Of a stretch of 43,799 bases of DNA, positions 6,516 through 14,912 are shown piece after piece. Both the position numbers and the translations under genes were made by a program. The stretch's first letter is position 1. Every line of letters begins with the position of its first letter. The notes under the pieces are model-generated. The model saw nothing but the letters and a program-made list of their open reading frames with translations. It did no database searches and was not told where the DNA came from. The stretch comes from Methanoculleus chikugoensis (lineage in GTDB: Archaea; Halobacteriota; Methanomicrobia; Methanomicrobiales; Methanoculleaceae): NCBI RefSeq assembly GCF_900095385.1, contig NZ_FMID01000023.1, forward strand, positions 1 to 43,799, read 5' to 3'.

Positions 6516-8192
6516 TCAGGCAGTCGTCCCCGCGGGAACCCTCGAGAAGACCTCGAGGTTTCTGCTCCCCATCTTCCCGTCCCGCAGGAAGTAATACTCG
6601 AGCAGCCTGTCCTTGTTCTCCTCGTAGGAGAACCAGTAGTTCAGCCGGCTTGTCTCCTTCACGTAGCCTTCGAGGGTCGGATAGGTATCGGCATCGTGGG
6701 TGATCACGAGATCGAAGTCCCCTCCGTATATCGTCGGTTCGCTCACCTTCTGGCTGTAATACGCGAGTTTCGAGGCACGGTCGCCCCGATAATACCAGGG
6801 AAGCGGCCAGTATGAGTCGGTCGCGACCGCCACCTTATCCGCGGCATCGATCTTCGCAAAGACCTCCCGCAGGTCTTCGGAGTTCTGCACCTGCACGATG
6901 GGTTCGTTGATATCCGCCGGGGTGTACGCCACATGGAGCGTCATGACGATCAGGAAGATGCTTGCTACGACGGCGATGACTGTTTTCTTTGTGGTCATCA
7001 GATAGACCGCCACAAAGATCATGGGCAGGAGCTGGTGGAGGATCAGCCACGGCACCTTCTCGCCGATGTAGGCGTAGACTGCAAGCGAGAGGAGCATCCA
7101 GAAGATGGCGAACCTCGCGAACTCCTTCTGCCGGTCGATCGGCCGGATCTCCCCGTCGCCCGAGAGGATCTCGCGGACCCGGTCTTTGAAGCCTGATATC
7201 CGCTCAGCGGGCGGGATTTCAGTCTCCCGGGTTTCCTCAGCCTCTGTCTCTTCTCCTTCACCGGGGCTCCCCGTGGTCCCCGCCCGTCGCTCCTTCCAGC
7301 GGGAGACGATGCCCGGGATGTCGACGAACTGCAGAACCCCGACCACGGCAAGGATCAGGATCGGCACCTCGTAGAGGAGGAAGAACAGGATGTAGAAGTA
7401 CGGCGGCCCCCCGAGGCGCTGGGCCTGGTGCATCGATGTCCAGTGCTCGATAGCCCGGAGCCACCCGTCCATGAGCACCTCGGGGTGGGCGCCGAACGAC
7501 GAGTAGAGAACCGCCATGATCCCGACCGCGACGAGGGCGCCGAGCGCGAGATCCCGGATCCAGCGCTTCGGGAGCCGCGCTTTTCCAGTCCAGACCAGGT
7601 AAAGGAGGTACGCCCCGAAGATCAGGACGATGATCGGCATGTTCTCCTTCGCGGACATCCCGAACCCGATCGCCGCCCCGGCGATGAGCGCGTACTGCAC
7701 CTTCTGCCGCTCGAAGTAGTAGAGGAGGGCGACGAGGAGCACCATCGTGAAGAAGGCGATGAAGATGTCGTTCCTGAGGAACCGCGAGAAGTAGACCATA
7801 TTCGGCGACACGGCAAGGAAGAGCGCCGCGACGATAGCCTGCTTCTTATCGAGATAACCGAGCCGGTAGATCGGATAGACCAGCGGGACGAGCAGGGTGC
7901 CGAGCAGCGCCGGGAAGAGCCTGCCCACAAGATCGGAGTCTCCAAGGAGCGAGAAGATCCCGGCCGTCATGTAGTAGAGAAACGGCCCGTGATACATGGG
8001 GTCGTAGGTATACGTCCCCTCGGTCAGGAGCCGATAGGAGAACCACGCGTGAATAGCCTCGTCGTGGTGAAACAACTTCAAGTCGAGCGAGTAAAAACGG
8101 AGGGCAATTGTGGCCAGAAATATGAGGAGAAAAAGCCCCTCGAATGAGAGTAGTCGTTCACGGACTCCTGCCGCGAACACGGCGGCCTTCAC
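6516..8192 (-). CDS. Agl23-like (TIGR03663) multi-pass membrane glycosyltransferase-family protein
   Basis: The 558-residue protein has some 10-12 membrane segments. It starts with a hydrophobic helix followed by LDLKLFHHDEAIHAWFSYRLL, the acidic first-loop motif of the GT39/PMT-like superfamily, then YDPMYHGPFLYY. These match the archaeal family called flippase-activity-associated Agl23, linked to S-layer glycosylation. A cytoplasmic Glu/Thr-rich linker lies at about residues 295-330, and the C-terminus is a soluble domain of about 150 residues. The GTG start at 8192 has GAGGTGAG 6-8 bases upstream and is 12 bases after the S10 stop, so it is probably read with EF-1A and S10, an unusual companion. 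Confidence 0.82.
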   Translation of the reverse strand: MKAAVFAAGVRERLLSFEGLFLLIFLATIALRFYSLDLKLFHHDEAIHAWFSYRLLTEGTYTYDPMYHGPFLYYMTAGIFSLLGDSDLVGRLFPALLGTLLVPLVYPIYRLGYLDKKQAIVAALFLAVSPNMVYFSRFLRNDIFIAFFTMVLLVALLYYFERQKVQYALIAGAAIGFGMSAKENMPIIVLIFGAYLLYLVWTGKARLPKRWIRDLALGALVAVGIMAVLYSSFGAHPEVLMDGWLRAIEHWTSMHQAQRLGGPPYFYILFFLLYEVPILILAVVGVLQFVDIPGIVSRWKERRAGTTGSPGEGEETEAEETRETEIPPAERISGFKDRVREILSGDGEIRPIDRQKEFARFAIFWMLLSLAVYAYIGEKVPWLILHQLLPMIFVAVYLMTTKKTVIAVVASIFLIVMTLHVAYTPADINEPIVQVQNSEDLREVFAKIDAADKVAVATDSYWPLPWYYRGDRASKLAYYSQKVSEPTIYGGDFDLVITHDADTYPTLEGYVKETSRLNYWFSYEENKDRLLEYYFLRDGKMGSRNLEVFSRVPAGTTA

Positions 8193-8204
8193 GCCGCACT
8201 CACC

Positions 8205-8513
8205 TCAGCTCTCCAGCACAATCTCAATGCCGATGTCTTTTGGAACCTGAATGCGCATCAGCTGGCGTAGCGCACGCTCGTCGGCATCGATGTCGATGAG
8301 CCTCTTGTGCACCCGCATCTGCCAGCGATCCCAGGTTGCGGTACCTTCGCCGTCAGGGCTCTTCCTGGTGGGGACCACGAGTTTCTTCGTGGGCAGCGGG
8401 ATAGGACCTGCCAGATTGACGCCGGTACGCTCTGCTATCTCTTTGATCCGGTCGCAGACCATCTCGATTTTTTCGAAATCAGTTCCGGAAAGACGTATTC
8501 TGGCCTTCTGCAT
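8205..8513 (-). CDS. rpsJ: Small ribosomal subunit protein uS10
   Basis: The 102-residue protein begins [17 protein letters not shown] and contains the archaeal/eukaryal-type S10 (S20e) signatures [27 protein letters not shown] and [10 protein letters not shown], ending IGIEIVLES. It is part of the 30S head. The ATG at 8513 is preferred over a possible TTG at 8525 because GGTGGT lies 4-5 bases before it and the product then has the normal family length. It follows the EF-1A gene by 30 bases; the tuf-rpsJ pair is the usual end of the archaeal str operon. Confidence 0.97.
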   Translation of the reverse strand: MQKARIRLSGTDFEKIEMVCDRIKEIAERTGVNLAGPIPLPTKKLVVPTRKSPDGEGTATWDRWQMRVHKRLIDIDADERALRQLMRIQVPKDIGIEIVLES

Positions 8514-8543
8514 GTTAACCACCAAAAAATTATAGGTATCTTC

Positions 8544-9821
8544 TTATCTCATCTGCTTGGGTGTGATGTCCATGCACACGCCTGCCGCAATGGTGGATCC
8601 CATATCACGGACCGCGAACCGCCCAAGCTGCGGGATCTCCTTGACCTTCTCGATGACCATGGGCTGGGTGGGCCGGATCTTGACGATTGCAGCGTCGCCG
8701 GTCTTGAGGAACGTGGGGTTCTCTTCCTTGACCTGGCCGGTCCGCGGGTCGAGTTTCTTCATGAGCTCGACGAAGGAGCATGCGATCTGGGCGGTGTGGC
8801 AGTGGAAGACCGGGGTGTAACCGACGGTCAGGGCGCTGGGGTGGTGGAGCACGACGACCTGTGCGATGAACTCCTCTGCAACGGTCGGGGGTACGTCGGC
8901 GGGACCGCAGACGTCGCCACGGCGGATGTCGCCCTTGCCGATACCACGGACGTTGAACCCGACGTTGTCGCCGGGGAGTGCCTGCGGGATCTCCTCGTGG
9001 TGCATCTCGATGGACTTGATCTCACCCTCTTTGTTCGCGGGCATGAAACTGACCTTCATTCCCTTCTTCATGATACCGGTCTCGACACGGCCGACGGGCA
9101 CGGTCCCGATACCGGAGATGGAGTAGACGTCCTGGATGGGGAGACGCATGGGGAGGGATGTGGGCTTTTCGGGTTCGGTGAGCGCGTTGAGTGCATCGAG
9201 CACCGTCGGGCCCTTGTACCAGGGAGTGTTCTCACTGGGCTTCCCGATGTTGTCGCCGACGAACGAGCTCATCGGGATGAAACTGATGGCGTCGGGCTTG
9301 TAGCCGACCATCTTGAGCAGCTGGGAGAGCTGTTCCTTGACCTCGTTGAAGCGCTTCTCGTCGTACTTGACGACGTCCATCTTGTTGACGCCGATGATCA
9401 ACTGGTTGATACCGAGCGTACGGGACAGGAAGACGTGCTCCTTGGTCTGCTCCATCACGCCGTCGGGTGCGGCGACGACCAGCAGTGCGGCGTCTGCCTG
9501 GGATGCACCCGTGATCATGTTCTTGACGAAGTCACGGTGACCGGGGCAGTCCACGACGGTGAAGTAGTACTTGTCCGTGTCGAACCGCTTGTGGGCGATA
9601 TCGATGGTGATACCACGCTCACGCTCTTCCTTGAGGCTGTCCATGACCCAGGCGAACTCGAAGGAGCCCTTGCCTTTGGATTCGGCCTCCTTCCTGAACG
9701 ACTCGATGATGTGAGGCGGTACGGTTCCAGTCTCAAAGAGCAACCGACCGACGGTGGTAGACTTCCCGTGGTCGATGTGTCCGATAACTGCTAAATTCAT
9801 GTGGGGCTTCTCAGCTGCCAT
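8544..9821 (-). CDS. tuf: Translation elongation factor 1A (EF-Tu homologue)
   Basis: The 425-residue GTPase delivers aminoacyl-tRNA to the ribosome. It shows the P-loop GHIDHGKST (14-22), the switch region [18 protein letters not shown], and NKMD, followed by the two beta-barrel domains with [22 protein letters not shown] between them. The reading frame stays open 118 codons upstream, but the ATG at 9821 is correct: [21 protein letters not shown] is the normal family start and GGAGG lies 8 bases before it. A clear TATA box (9899-9909) indicates its own promoter, with a leader of about 55 bases. S10 follows in the same direction. Confidence 0.98.
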   Translation of the reverse strand: MAAEKPHMNLAVIGHIDHGKSTTVGRLLFETGTVPPHIIESFRKEAESKGKGSFEFAWVMDSLKEERERGITIDIAHKRFDTDKYYFTVVDCPGHRDFVKNMITGASQADAALLVVAAPDGVMEQTKEHVFLSRTLGINQLIIGVNKMDVVKYDEKRFNEVKEQLSQLLKMVGYKPDAISFIPMSSFVGDNIGKPSENTPWYKGPTVLDALNALTEPEKPTSLPMRLPIQDVYSISGIGTVPVGRVETGIMKKGMKVSFMPANKEGEIKSIEMHHEEIPQALPGDNVGFNVRGIGKGDIRRGDVCGPADVPPTVAEEFIAQVVVLHHPSALTVGYTPVFHCHTAQIACSFVELMKKLDPRTGQVKEENPTFLKTGDAAIVKIRPTQPMVIEKVKEIPQLGRFAVRDMGSTIAAGVCMDITPKQMR

Positions 9822-9898
9822 AGTTTGTATCCTCCACTCAATAGGCGTGTCAGCTCGAACAGCCTGCTTATGCGAGTATCTTATACGTAGGACGTCTT

Positions 9899-9909
9899 CC
9901 ATATAAAGC
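9899..9909 (-). promoter_or_regulatory. TATA box of the EF-1A operon
   Basis: On the reverse strand GCTTTATATGG is a near-perfect archaeal box A. Initiation about 25 bases downstream would give a leader of about 55 bases before the ATG at 9821, containing the GGAGG ribosome binding site. Confidence 0.7.
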
Positions 9910-9998
9910 ATTTCTATGCGCGCCAGTAGCGCGCATGCTTCAAAAAACCCCGGTAATCGACAGAATCTTATTCTCGGGAAATCTACGTTCCTCGTACC

Positions 9999-10301
9999 AT
10001 GAAGATACTTGAGTTTCACCGTGACGATGGAAGTGACCGGGTGAAGGTAGCATGCGCAGATCGCGAGGTCTCGGTTCACTCCCACTGTGGCTACTGCAAA
10101 CACTGTGCGGGTGTCCGGGTGGGCAAGCGGACGATCCCGACGCCGCAACGCCAGGCTTTCTCCGGCGTTCAGCAAGGTGGAAGTCCGGACGAGAACCTGC
10201 TCAATGCAGCCATGATGTTCAACACCCTTGTCCGGGACGGCACCGCTATCGAGTGCGATGACGACGCGGGCGAAGGGTTCTCTTCAATGTACCGCCGGTA
10301 G
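9999..10301 (+). CDS. Small protein with an HCGYCKHC cysteine cluster; function unknown
   Basis: The 100-residue protein has a beta-rich N-terminus ([29 protein letters not shown]) leading to [16 protein letters not shown], a CxxCxxC cluster (about residues 31-37) suited to binding zinc or an iron-sulfur cluster. The C-terminal half ([35 protein letters not shown]) looks helical. It lies divergently from EF-1A, and a weak TATA-like ATCTTATTC about 30 bases before the ATG would give a leaderless mRNA. I do not recognise the family. Codon use is like its neighbours, which supports a real gene. Confidence 0.65.
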   Translation: MKILEFHRDDGSDRVKVACADREVSVHSHCGYCKHCAGVRVGKRTIPTPQRQAFSGVQQGGSPDENLLNAAMMFNTLVRDGTAIECDDDAGEGFSSMYRR

Positions 10302-10379
10302 ATCCCGGTGCCGGTTCTTCACCGGGGCGGTCATCGGCCTGTTACCGCCTCCGGCGCCGGCGCACCGGGCTATCTTTCA

Positions 10380-11258
10380 CTACTCTGCTGCAGAGTCGTT
10401 CTGCCCGAACTCTCTTCGGATTCCCTCTGCAAACTTATCGTACCCGATCTCCTCCATCTGGTCGGCGAGAAGCCGGCCGCTCCATGCGGTGCGGTAGACC
10501 CAGTAGACGATGCGGTCGACGACCTCGACGACCTCTTCTTCCGTCTCAACGGTGACGAGTTCTTTTCCCATAGCGGGAGAGGCCCCGCGCCGGCCGCCGA
10601 CCGTGATCTGGTAGTGGGCGTACTCGGACTTCAGGAGGTGGTAGGGGCAGGAGTGGATGCATATCCCGCACTGGACGCATTTGCTCTCGTCAAGAACCGA
10701 TATGCCGTTCTTCAGTTTTATGGCGCACTCCCTGCAGTACTCCACGCAGGTGCCGCACCCCGTGCAGAGCCCCGGAGTGCGCAACGGCCGGATCCTGCCG
10801 ATGATCCCGATGTCGTTAAGGAGCGGGCTGTTGCACATATGTGTGCAGCCGGAGATGGCGATGCGGAGCCGGATCGGGAGTTCTTTCCCGAAGACCCGCT
10901 CGTCGATCTTCCGGGCAAGGTCGATCGTCTCGCAGTTGGCGTACTTGCATCGTTCCGTGCCCGGGCAGGCCATGACGTTGACGACTTCGTTCTGTTCCGC
11001 CCCGATGGGCGTTCCGTTCTTCTCGAGGGCTTTTGCGATCTTTGCGAGGTTGTCGGGGTTCACGTGCGGGATCTCCACCGTCTGGCGCATGGTGAGGTGG
11101 AGCGAGCCGTCACCGTACTTCTCGCTGATTTTTCCGAGTTGCTTGATCTGCGCCGCGGAGAGAACTCCTGCCGGAATCCGCAGTCGTACCGTCGCATAGT
11201 CCGCGTTCCGCTCGGTGATGATCCCCCCCCGGGAGTAGAGGGTGTGGTCCTGTATCAT
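10380..11258 (-). CDS. Small siroheme / 4Fe-4S sulfite-nitrite reductase-like protein with ferredoxin domain
   Basis: The 292-residue protein has a ferredoxin-like half domain (TVRLRIPAG, then GDGSLHLTMRQTVEIPHV). The siroheme-4Fe-4S cysteine pattern is C98-x5-C104 with C138-x3-C142 (CPGTERC and CTHMC). An inserted two-cluster ferredoxin follows (CTGCGTCVEYC about 165-175 and CVQCGICIHSC about 194-204). This is the layout of the short dissimilatory-sulfite-reductase-like proteins of methanogens, half the length of assimilatory enzymes. Substrate is unknown; sulfite, nitrite or a sulfur-transfer role are possible. An A/T-rich TATA-like element about 27 bases before the ATG points to leaderless transcription from within the end of cobS. 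Confidence 0.87.
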   Translation of the reverse strand: MIQDHTLYSRGGIITERNADYATVRLRIPAGVLSAAQIKQLGKISEKYGDGSLHLTMRQTVEIPHVNPDNLAKIAKALEKNGTPIGAEQNEVVNVMACPGTERCKYANCETIDLARKIDERVFGKELPIRLRIAISGCTHMCNSPLLNDIGIIGRIRPLRTPGLCTGCGTCVEYCRECAIKLKNGISVLDESKCVQCGICIHSCPYHLLKSEYAHYQITVGGRRGASPAMGKELVTVETEEEVVEVVDRIVYWVYRTAWSGRLLADQMEEIGYDKFAEGIRREFGQNDSAAE

Positions 11259-11295
11259 TCTACAGTAGTAGCGGCCGCCGGGATAAAAAAGGTGA

Positions 11296-12006
11296 TTACA
11301 GGAGAGCGAGGAGGAGAATGATCCCTGCCCGAACGATCTCGTTCGTCGCGCCGACGACGTCGCCGTTGACGCCGCAAAAAAGTCGTCGGGAAAGAGCGAG
11401 CATCAGTGCGACGATGACGGCCGTAGCGGCGAGGGCGAGCGCGATATCCGCCCGCGGGACCGGCAGCAGGAAGAGCGGCAGTGCAAGCAGGAAGGCCGGG
11501 ACGACGAACCACGGTTTTGCAAACCCGTGGAGGTAGGAGTGAATCCCCTCCCGGAACGGCGCGCCGAGCGTGGTGAGCCAGGACATCGCGACCTTCGCGC
11601 AGACTTCGGCGATGAGGATCGTCGCCGGGAGGTTCGCGGCGGTCTGGAGCCCGGCGAACGATAGAAGCGTGACGACGATTCCCGCCGCGACTGCCCCGGC
11701 GCCGGTCGTCCGGTCGGTCATGGCCGCGACCCTCTTCTCCCGGCTCCCGTGGGCCATAAGCCCGTCGCCGAAGTCCAGCAGGCCGTCGAAGTGGTTGCAC
11801 CCGGAGAGGACGAGCACCATGGCGAGGGCGACGGCCGCACCCACCACCGGGGATGCTATCCAGCAGGTAATCCCGGCCGCTATCCCGCCGATGACGTACC
11901 CGGCGAGCGGGTAGAGGTAGGAGCGGCGGGCAAAGTGCTCGAACTCGACCGGTCTCCCGAGGGGGAGGGAGGTGCAGAACTGCAGGAGGGCGCGGACCGA
12001 CTTCAC
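11296..12006 (-). CDS. cobS: Adenosylcobinamide-GDP ribazoletransferase (cobalamin synthase)
   Basis: The 236-residue membrane enzyme joins the activated corrin ring to alpha-ribazole (or its phosphate), the last assembly stage of cobalamin. It has about six membrane helices and the family signature NHFDGLLDFGDGLMAHG (71-87) followed by REKRVAAMTDRTTGAG. Its ATG overlaps the end of cobZ by 4 bases (12003-12006), so the two are translationally coupled. With cobT at 12772 on the other strand, the nucleotide-loop steps are grouped here, as expected in a methanogen needing corrinoid cofactors. Confidence 0.95.
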   Translation of the reverse strand: MKSVRALLQFCTSLPLGRPVEFEHFARRSYLYPLAGYVIGGIAAGITCWIASPVVGAAVALAMVLVLSGCNHFDGLLDFGDGLMAHGSREKRVAAMTDRTTGAGAVAAGIVVTLLSFAGLQTAANLPATILIAEVCAKVAMSWLTTLGAPFREGIHSYLHGFAKPWFVVPAFLLALPLFLLPVPRADIALALAATAVIVALMLALSRRLFCGVNGDVVGATNEIVRAGIILLLALL

Positions 12007-12446
12007 ACCGATCCCATCGACTCGCTGTAGAGGCGCGACGTGCAGCCCGCGATCAGCCCGGCGACGGCGTCGTCGAGGAACGGCCCGAGGTTGCCCAGGA
12101 TCCCCGGTTTCTTCTGGTCGTACCGGGTGAACTCAAACCGCGCATAGGTCCCCCCGATCACCTCGGCGATGGCCATCCCGATGATCTCGTCGGAGAGGAG
12201 GAAGACCGGGTCGTCGGCGATCTCGGAGTCTTTCCGCTTAACATAGAGTTCGTCCTCGAGCAGGAGGGCGCCGAGGAGGAGCGATGAAATGTTCGGGTCC
12301 TCCAGTGCCTTCCCGATCTTTGCGTCAAGCCTGCGCGCGGCCTCATCCGCCTCTATCCCGTGGGGGACGTAGAGTTCCATCGCGGCAGCGACGATATCTC
12401 CCCTTACGATGCCCTTCTCTTCCAGTCTGCGCTCTATCTCGAACAT
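12003..12446 (-). CDS. cobZ: Alpha-ribazole-phosphate phosphatase CobZ (PgpA-fold)
   Basis: The 147-residue protein resembles archaeal CobZ, the non-orthologous replacement of bacterial CobC shown in Methanosarcina mazei to dephosphorylate alpha-ribazole phosphate. The C-terminal half has the PgpA-like pattern: DEIIGMAIAEVIGGTYARFEFTRYDQKKPGILGNLGPFLDDAVAGLIAG (about residues 86-135), with acidic residues for metal binding. It is directly coupled to cobS, which strongly supports the cobalamin role over a lipid phosphatase role. A TATA-like GAAATACC about 26 bases before the ATG suggests a leaderless mRNA. Confidence 0.9.
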   Translation of the reverse strand: MFEIERRLEEKGIVRGDIVAAAMELYVPHGIEADEAARRLDAKIGKALEDPNISSLLLGALLLEDELYVKRKDSEIADDPVFLLSDEIIGMAIAEVIGGTYARFEFTRYDQKKPGILGNLGPFLDDAVAGLIAGCTSRLYSESMGSV

Positions 12447-12771
12447 TGTTCAGATATTGGAGCCCTGAGGTATTTCGGCGTTTGGATTTAACGACTGCCG
12501 GTGTTCGAGAGCCCCGAAGGGTTTCGAGTGGAGTTTGAGTCTGATTCGGCGCAATGTCATACGAGTTCACGCAAAGGCGCGAAGTCAGAGCATTGATAGG
12601 CTCTTCGTGTTCTTCGCGCCTTCGCGTGAGACTGAGCCCCCCTCTCTCACTGTGCCACCGCATGAGATCACACTTGGGCAAGGGACCTCGGATTCGAGCG
12701 ATCAAAGGGCACGGGCCGGGCCGGGCCGCTGACCGCAACCTCTTCTATCCCGCGGCGCCTACCCTGTAATA
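12447..12771. repeat. Divergent cobZ/cobT intergenic region with a 70-base palindromic element
   Basis: No gene is supported in these 325 bases. At about 12561-12631 two arms, TTCACGCAAAGGCGCGAAG and its inverse CTTCGCGCCTTCGCGTGA (one mismatch), flank a spacer of about 25 bases, and can form a long stem-loop. Related tracts occur near 5810-5891, 6391-6421 and 34097-34130. At about 12530 GGAGTTTGAG is the inverse complement of the CTCAAACTCC tail of the hairpin modules. No cobalamin riboswitch was recognised. Confidence 0.5.
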
Positions 12772-13788
12772 ATGTCTCATCCCTTCCTCTCAGAAGACCT
12801 GCGGATAAGGCCCGAGCGCCCGATGCTGGCGCTCGTCCTCGGTAACACGATGCTCTCCACCGTTCCCGGCGTGTCGGGCGCAGGGCCGACCCCCGAAAAG
12901 ACCCTGCTCACCCCGAACCTGGACGCGGAACTCGTCACGACCGGCGCGATCACGAGTGTCGCGGCCCGGCCGAACACCCCCACGGGGTGCCCGACGCCGG
13001 CGAGCATCACCCGGTCGATGGTGGAACTGACCGGGCTTGCCCCCGTCATCATCAACGCGGGGCTCGCCCATACCCCCACCGTCCCCTGCATCGACGTCTA
13101 CGGGAGCCCCGGCGGCGATCCGAGAACGGAGGACGCGGTGCCGGAGGCGGCTGCCCTCTTCGAGCGGGGGGAGATGGTCGGGAGGCTTCTCTCACAGTAC
13201 AGCGACTTTTTGATGCTCGGGGAGTGTGTCCCCGGCGGCACCACCACCGCCCTCTGCGTTCTGCGGGCGCTCGGCTACGACGCCTCGGTCAGCAGCGCGT
13301 TTGCGAAGAACCCCCTCGGCCTGAAAGACGCCGTCTGCCGCGAAGCGCTCGCCCGGATCGACGCGACGGGTGCGAGAGAGCCCCTCGATATCCTCCGCGC
13401 CGCGGGCGACCCCATGATGCCGGTTGCGGCGGGGATCGCGAGCACCTATACCGGCGACATCCTCTTTGCGGGCGGAACCCAGATGCTTGCCGTTGCGGCC
13501 GTCCTGAAAGCGCTCGGGAAACGGGTGCCGCACCTCGCGACGACGGTCTATGTCAGGGACGATCCGTCCGCCGGGTTCGTCCGGTCGGTTGCCGATGTCG
13601 GCACCGTCGCATACTATGTCGACCCGAACTTCGCCGAGCTCGGCCACGTCGGGCTCGCCCGCTACTGCATCGGCGAGGTCAAGGAGGGGATGGGAGCCGG
13701 CGGGGCGCTGACGCTCGCCTACCTCATGGGTCACGAGCCCGAAGAGATCTCCCGGAAAGTCTTCGATTTCGTCAGGAAGTACTCCTGA
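12772..13788 (+). CDS. cobT: Archaeal-type nicotinate-nucleotide base phosphoribosyltransferase (CobT, UPF0284)
   Basis: The 338-residue enzyme belongs to the archaeal CobT family (UPF0284) and makes the alpha-ribazole phosphate that CobZ and CobS use. Visible family features are GNTMLSTVPGVSGAGPTPEKTLLTP (24-48), INAGLAHTP, ECVPGGTTTA (151-160) with the catalytic-type glutamate ahead of a glycine/threonine phosphate loop, and FAGGTQMLAVAAVLKALG in the second half. It is transcribed divergently from cobZ-cobS across a 325-base gap, so the three genes form one pathway on two strands. The base used by this organism is not determined by the sequence. Confidence 0.93.
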   Translation: MSHPFLSEDLRIRPERPMLALVLGNTMLSTVPGVSGAGPTPEKTLLTPNLDAELVTTGAITSVAARPNTPTGCPTPASITRSMVELTGLAPVIINAGLAHTPTVPCIDVYGSPGGDPRTEDAVPEAAALFERGEMVGRLLSQYSDFLMLGECVPGGTTTALCVLRALGYDASVSSAFAKNPLGLKDAVCREALARIDATGAREPLDILRAAGDPMMPVAAGIASTYTGDILFAGGTQMLAVAAVLKALGKRVPHLATTVYVRDDPSAGFVRSVADVGTVAYYVDPNFAELGHVGLARYCIGEVKEGMGAGGALTLAYLMGHEPEEISRKVFDFVRKYS

Positions 13789-13827
13789 GGGAAGGACTAT
13801 TTACCCTTTTACATCCATCTATAAGCA

Positions 13828-14382
13828 ATGCTTCCACTCTATGTGGTCAACAATTACGGGCAGTTCAATCATCTGATCCTCCGGACGCTCCGTGACATGG
13901 ATATCGAGGCCACGATGATCTCGAATGAGACGCCGCCGGCCGAGGTCGCCCGGGGCTGCCGGGGAATCATCCTCGGCGGCGGCCCGACCCTTGAGCGTGC
14001 CGGCGTCGCCTCTGCCTACCTTGACCTCGGTCTCCCCGTTCTCGGGATCTGTCTTGGGCTGCACATCATGGCGACGGCCCGCGGGGGCGCGATCCGCCGG
14101 GGTGCGAGCGGCGGGTTCGGTGCCGTCGAGGTCGAGATCCTCGAACAGAACCCCCTTCTCCAGGGCTACCCCGACCGGATGCAGGTATGGGCATCGCACG
14201 CGGACGAGGTCTCGGTTGTGCCGGAAGGGTTTGTCCGGCTTGCAGGATCGTCCATCTGCGACGTGGAAGCGATCGTATCTCCCGATGAACACCTCTACGG
14301 GATCCAGTGGCACCCGGAGGTCAGCCATACCGTCAACGGGAGGCTTCTCTTTGAGAATTTTGACAGAATATGCTCGGAGTAG
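13828..14382 (+). CDS. guaA: GMP synthase subunit A (glutamine amidotransferase)
   Basis: The 184-residue glutaminase feeds ammonia to the separately encoded synthetase subunit, converting XMP to GMP; the split form is typical of many archaea. It has NNYGQFNH (8-15), the oxyanion loop LGGGPT, the nucleophile Cys75 in GICLGLH, and the His/Glu pair in IQWHPEV near residue 163. A TATA-like CTATTTACC about 26 bases before the ATG and absence of a ribosome binding site suggest a leaderless mRNA. Its end overlaps the next gene by 13 bases. Confidence 0.95.
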   Translation: MLPLYVVNNYGQFNHLILRTLRDMDIEATMISNETPPAEVARGCRGIILGGGPTLERAGVASAYLDLGLPVLGICLGLHIMATARGGAIRRGASGGFGAVEVEILEQNPLLQGYPDRMQVWASHADEVSVVPEGFVRLAGSSICDVEAIVSPDEHLYGIQWHPEVSHTVNGRLLFENFDRICSE

Positions 14383-14912
14383 ATGACGTTGCGGCTCAAC
14401 TCGGGTCGATTGGATTCCGTTGCAGGGGATGCGGCGGCTGTTGCCGGCGGGTCGCGGAGGACTCGAACCTCGTGCTGGTGAGTCCTGCCGAGGTCCGGGC
14501 AATCATGGCGGCGACCGGTATGGCCTGGGATGAGGTTGCCGAGCCCTATCCCGACTTCATCGGTGCCGGAAACGGCGCCGAGTACACCCTTGCATGGTGT
14601 CTCAGGCGAACGGCCGATGCCTGTATCTTCCTCCGGGACGGGCGGTGCTCGATCTACGCTCACCGCCCCTGGATCTGCCGCACCTATCCGTTCATGCTGG
14701 TGGACGACGACCTCGCGGTATCGGAGTGTCCCGGCCTCGGTGCGCCGCTCTCCCCTTGCGATGCGCGCGATGTTGCGGCCGACCTCTGCAGGCGGCAGGC
14801 CGCCGAGACGGTGGAGGAGGCCGGTATTCGAGCCGTCTTCCATGAAGCGGCGGTGCCGCCGGGGAAGCGCGCCGTGATCGACAGCGAGGGCGTGAAGGTG
14901 CTCCATGACTGA
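14370..14912 (+). CDS. YkgJ-family cysteine-cluster protein
   Basis: The 180-residue protein has the N-terminal cluster FRCRGCGGCCRRV (Cys 18, 21, 24, 25) and a second set later, CSIYAHRPWICRTYPF, which together define the YkgJ/Fe-S or zinc cluster family. The YPF after the second cluster is a family hallmark. Biochemical role of these proteins is largely unknown; metal or Fe-S binding is the usual suggestion. The ATG lies inside the end of guaA (13-base overlap) and its own end overlaps the TraB gene by 8 bases, so the three genes are translated together. Confidence 0.88.
   Translation: MLGVDDVAAQLGSIGFRCRGCGGCCRRVAEDSNLVLVSPAEVRAIMAATGMAWDEVAEPYPDFIGAGNGAEYTLAWCLRRTADACIFLRDGRCSIYAHRPWICRTYPFMLVDDDLAVSECPGLGAPLSPCDARDVAADLCRRQAAETVEEAGIRAVFHEAAVPPGKRAVIDSEGVKVLHD

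Noticed and set aside
8307-9794. Plus-strand open frame of 495 codons over EF-1A
   Set aside because: It is the mirror of the highly biased EF-1A codons (rich in Asp, Leu, Val, Gly) and has no family motif.
9822-10175. 118-codon upstream extension of EF-1A
   Set aside because: The extension runs through the TATA box and has no similarity to EF-1A; the ATG at 9821 has a proper ribosome binding site.
12447-12771. Cobalamin riboswitch between cobZ and cobT
   Set aside because: The B12-box core was not found; the region is explained by a palindromic repeat, and such riboswitches are not expected in archaea.
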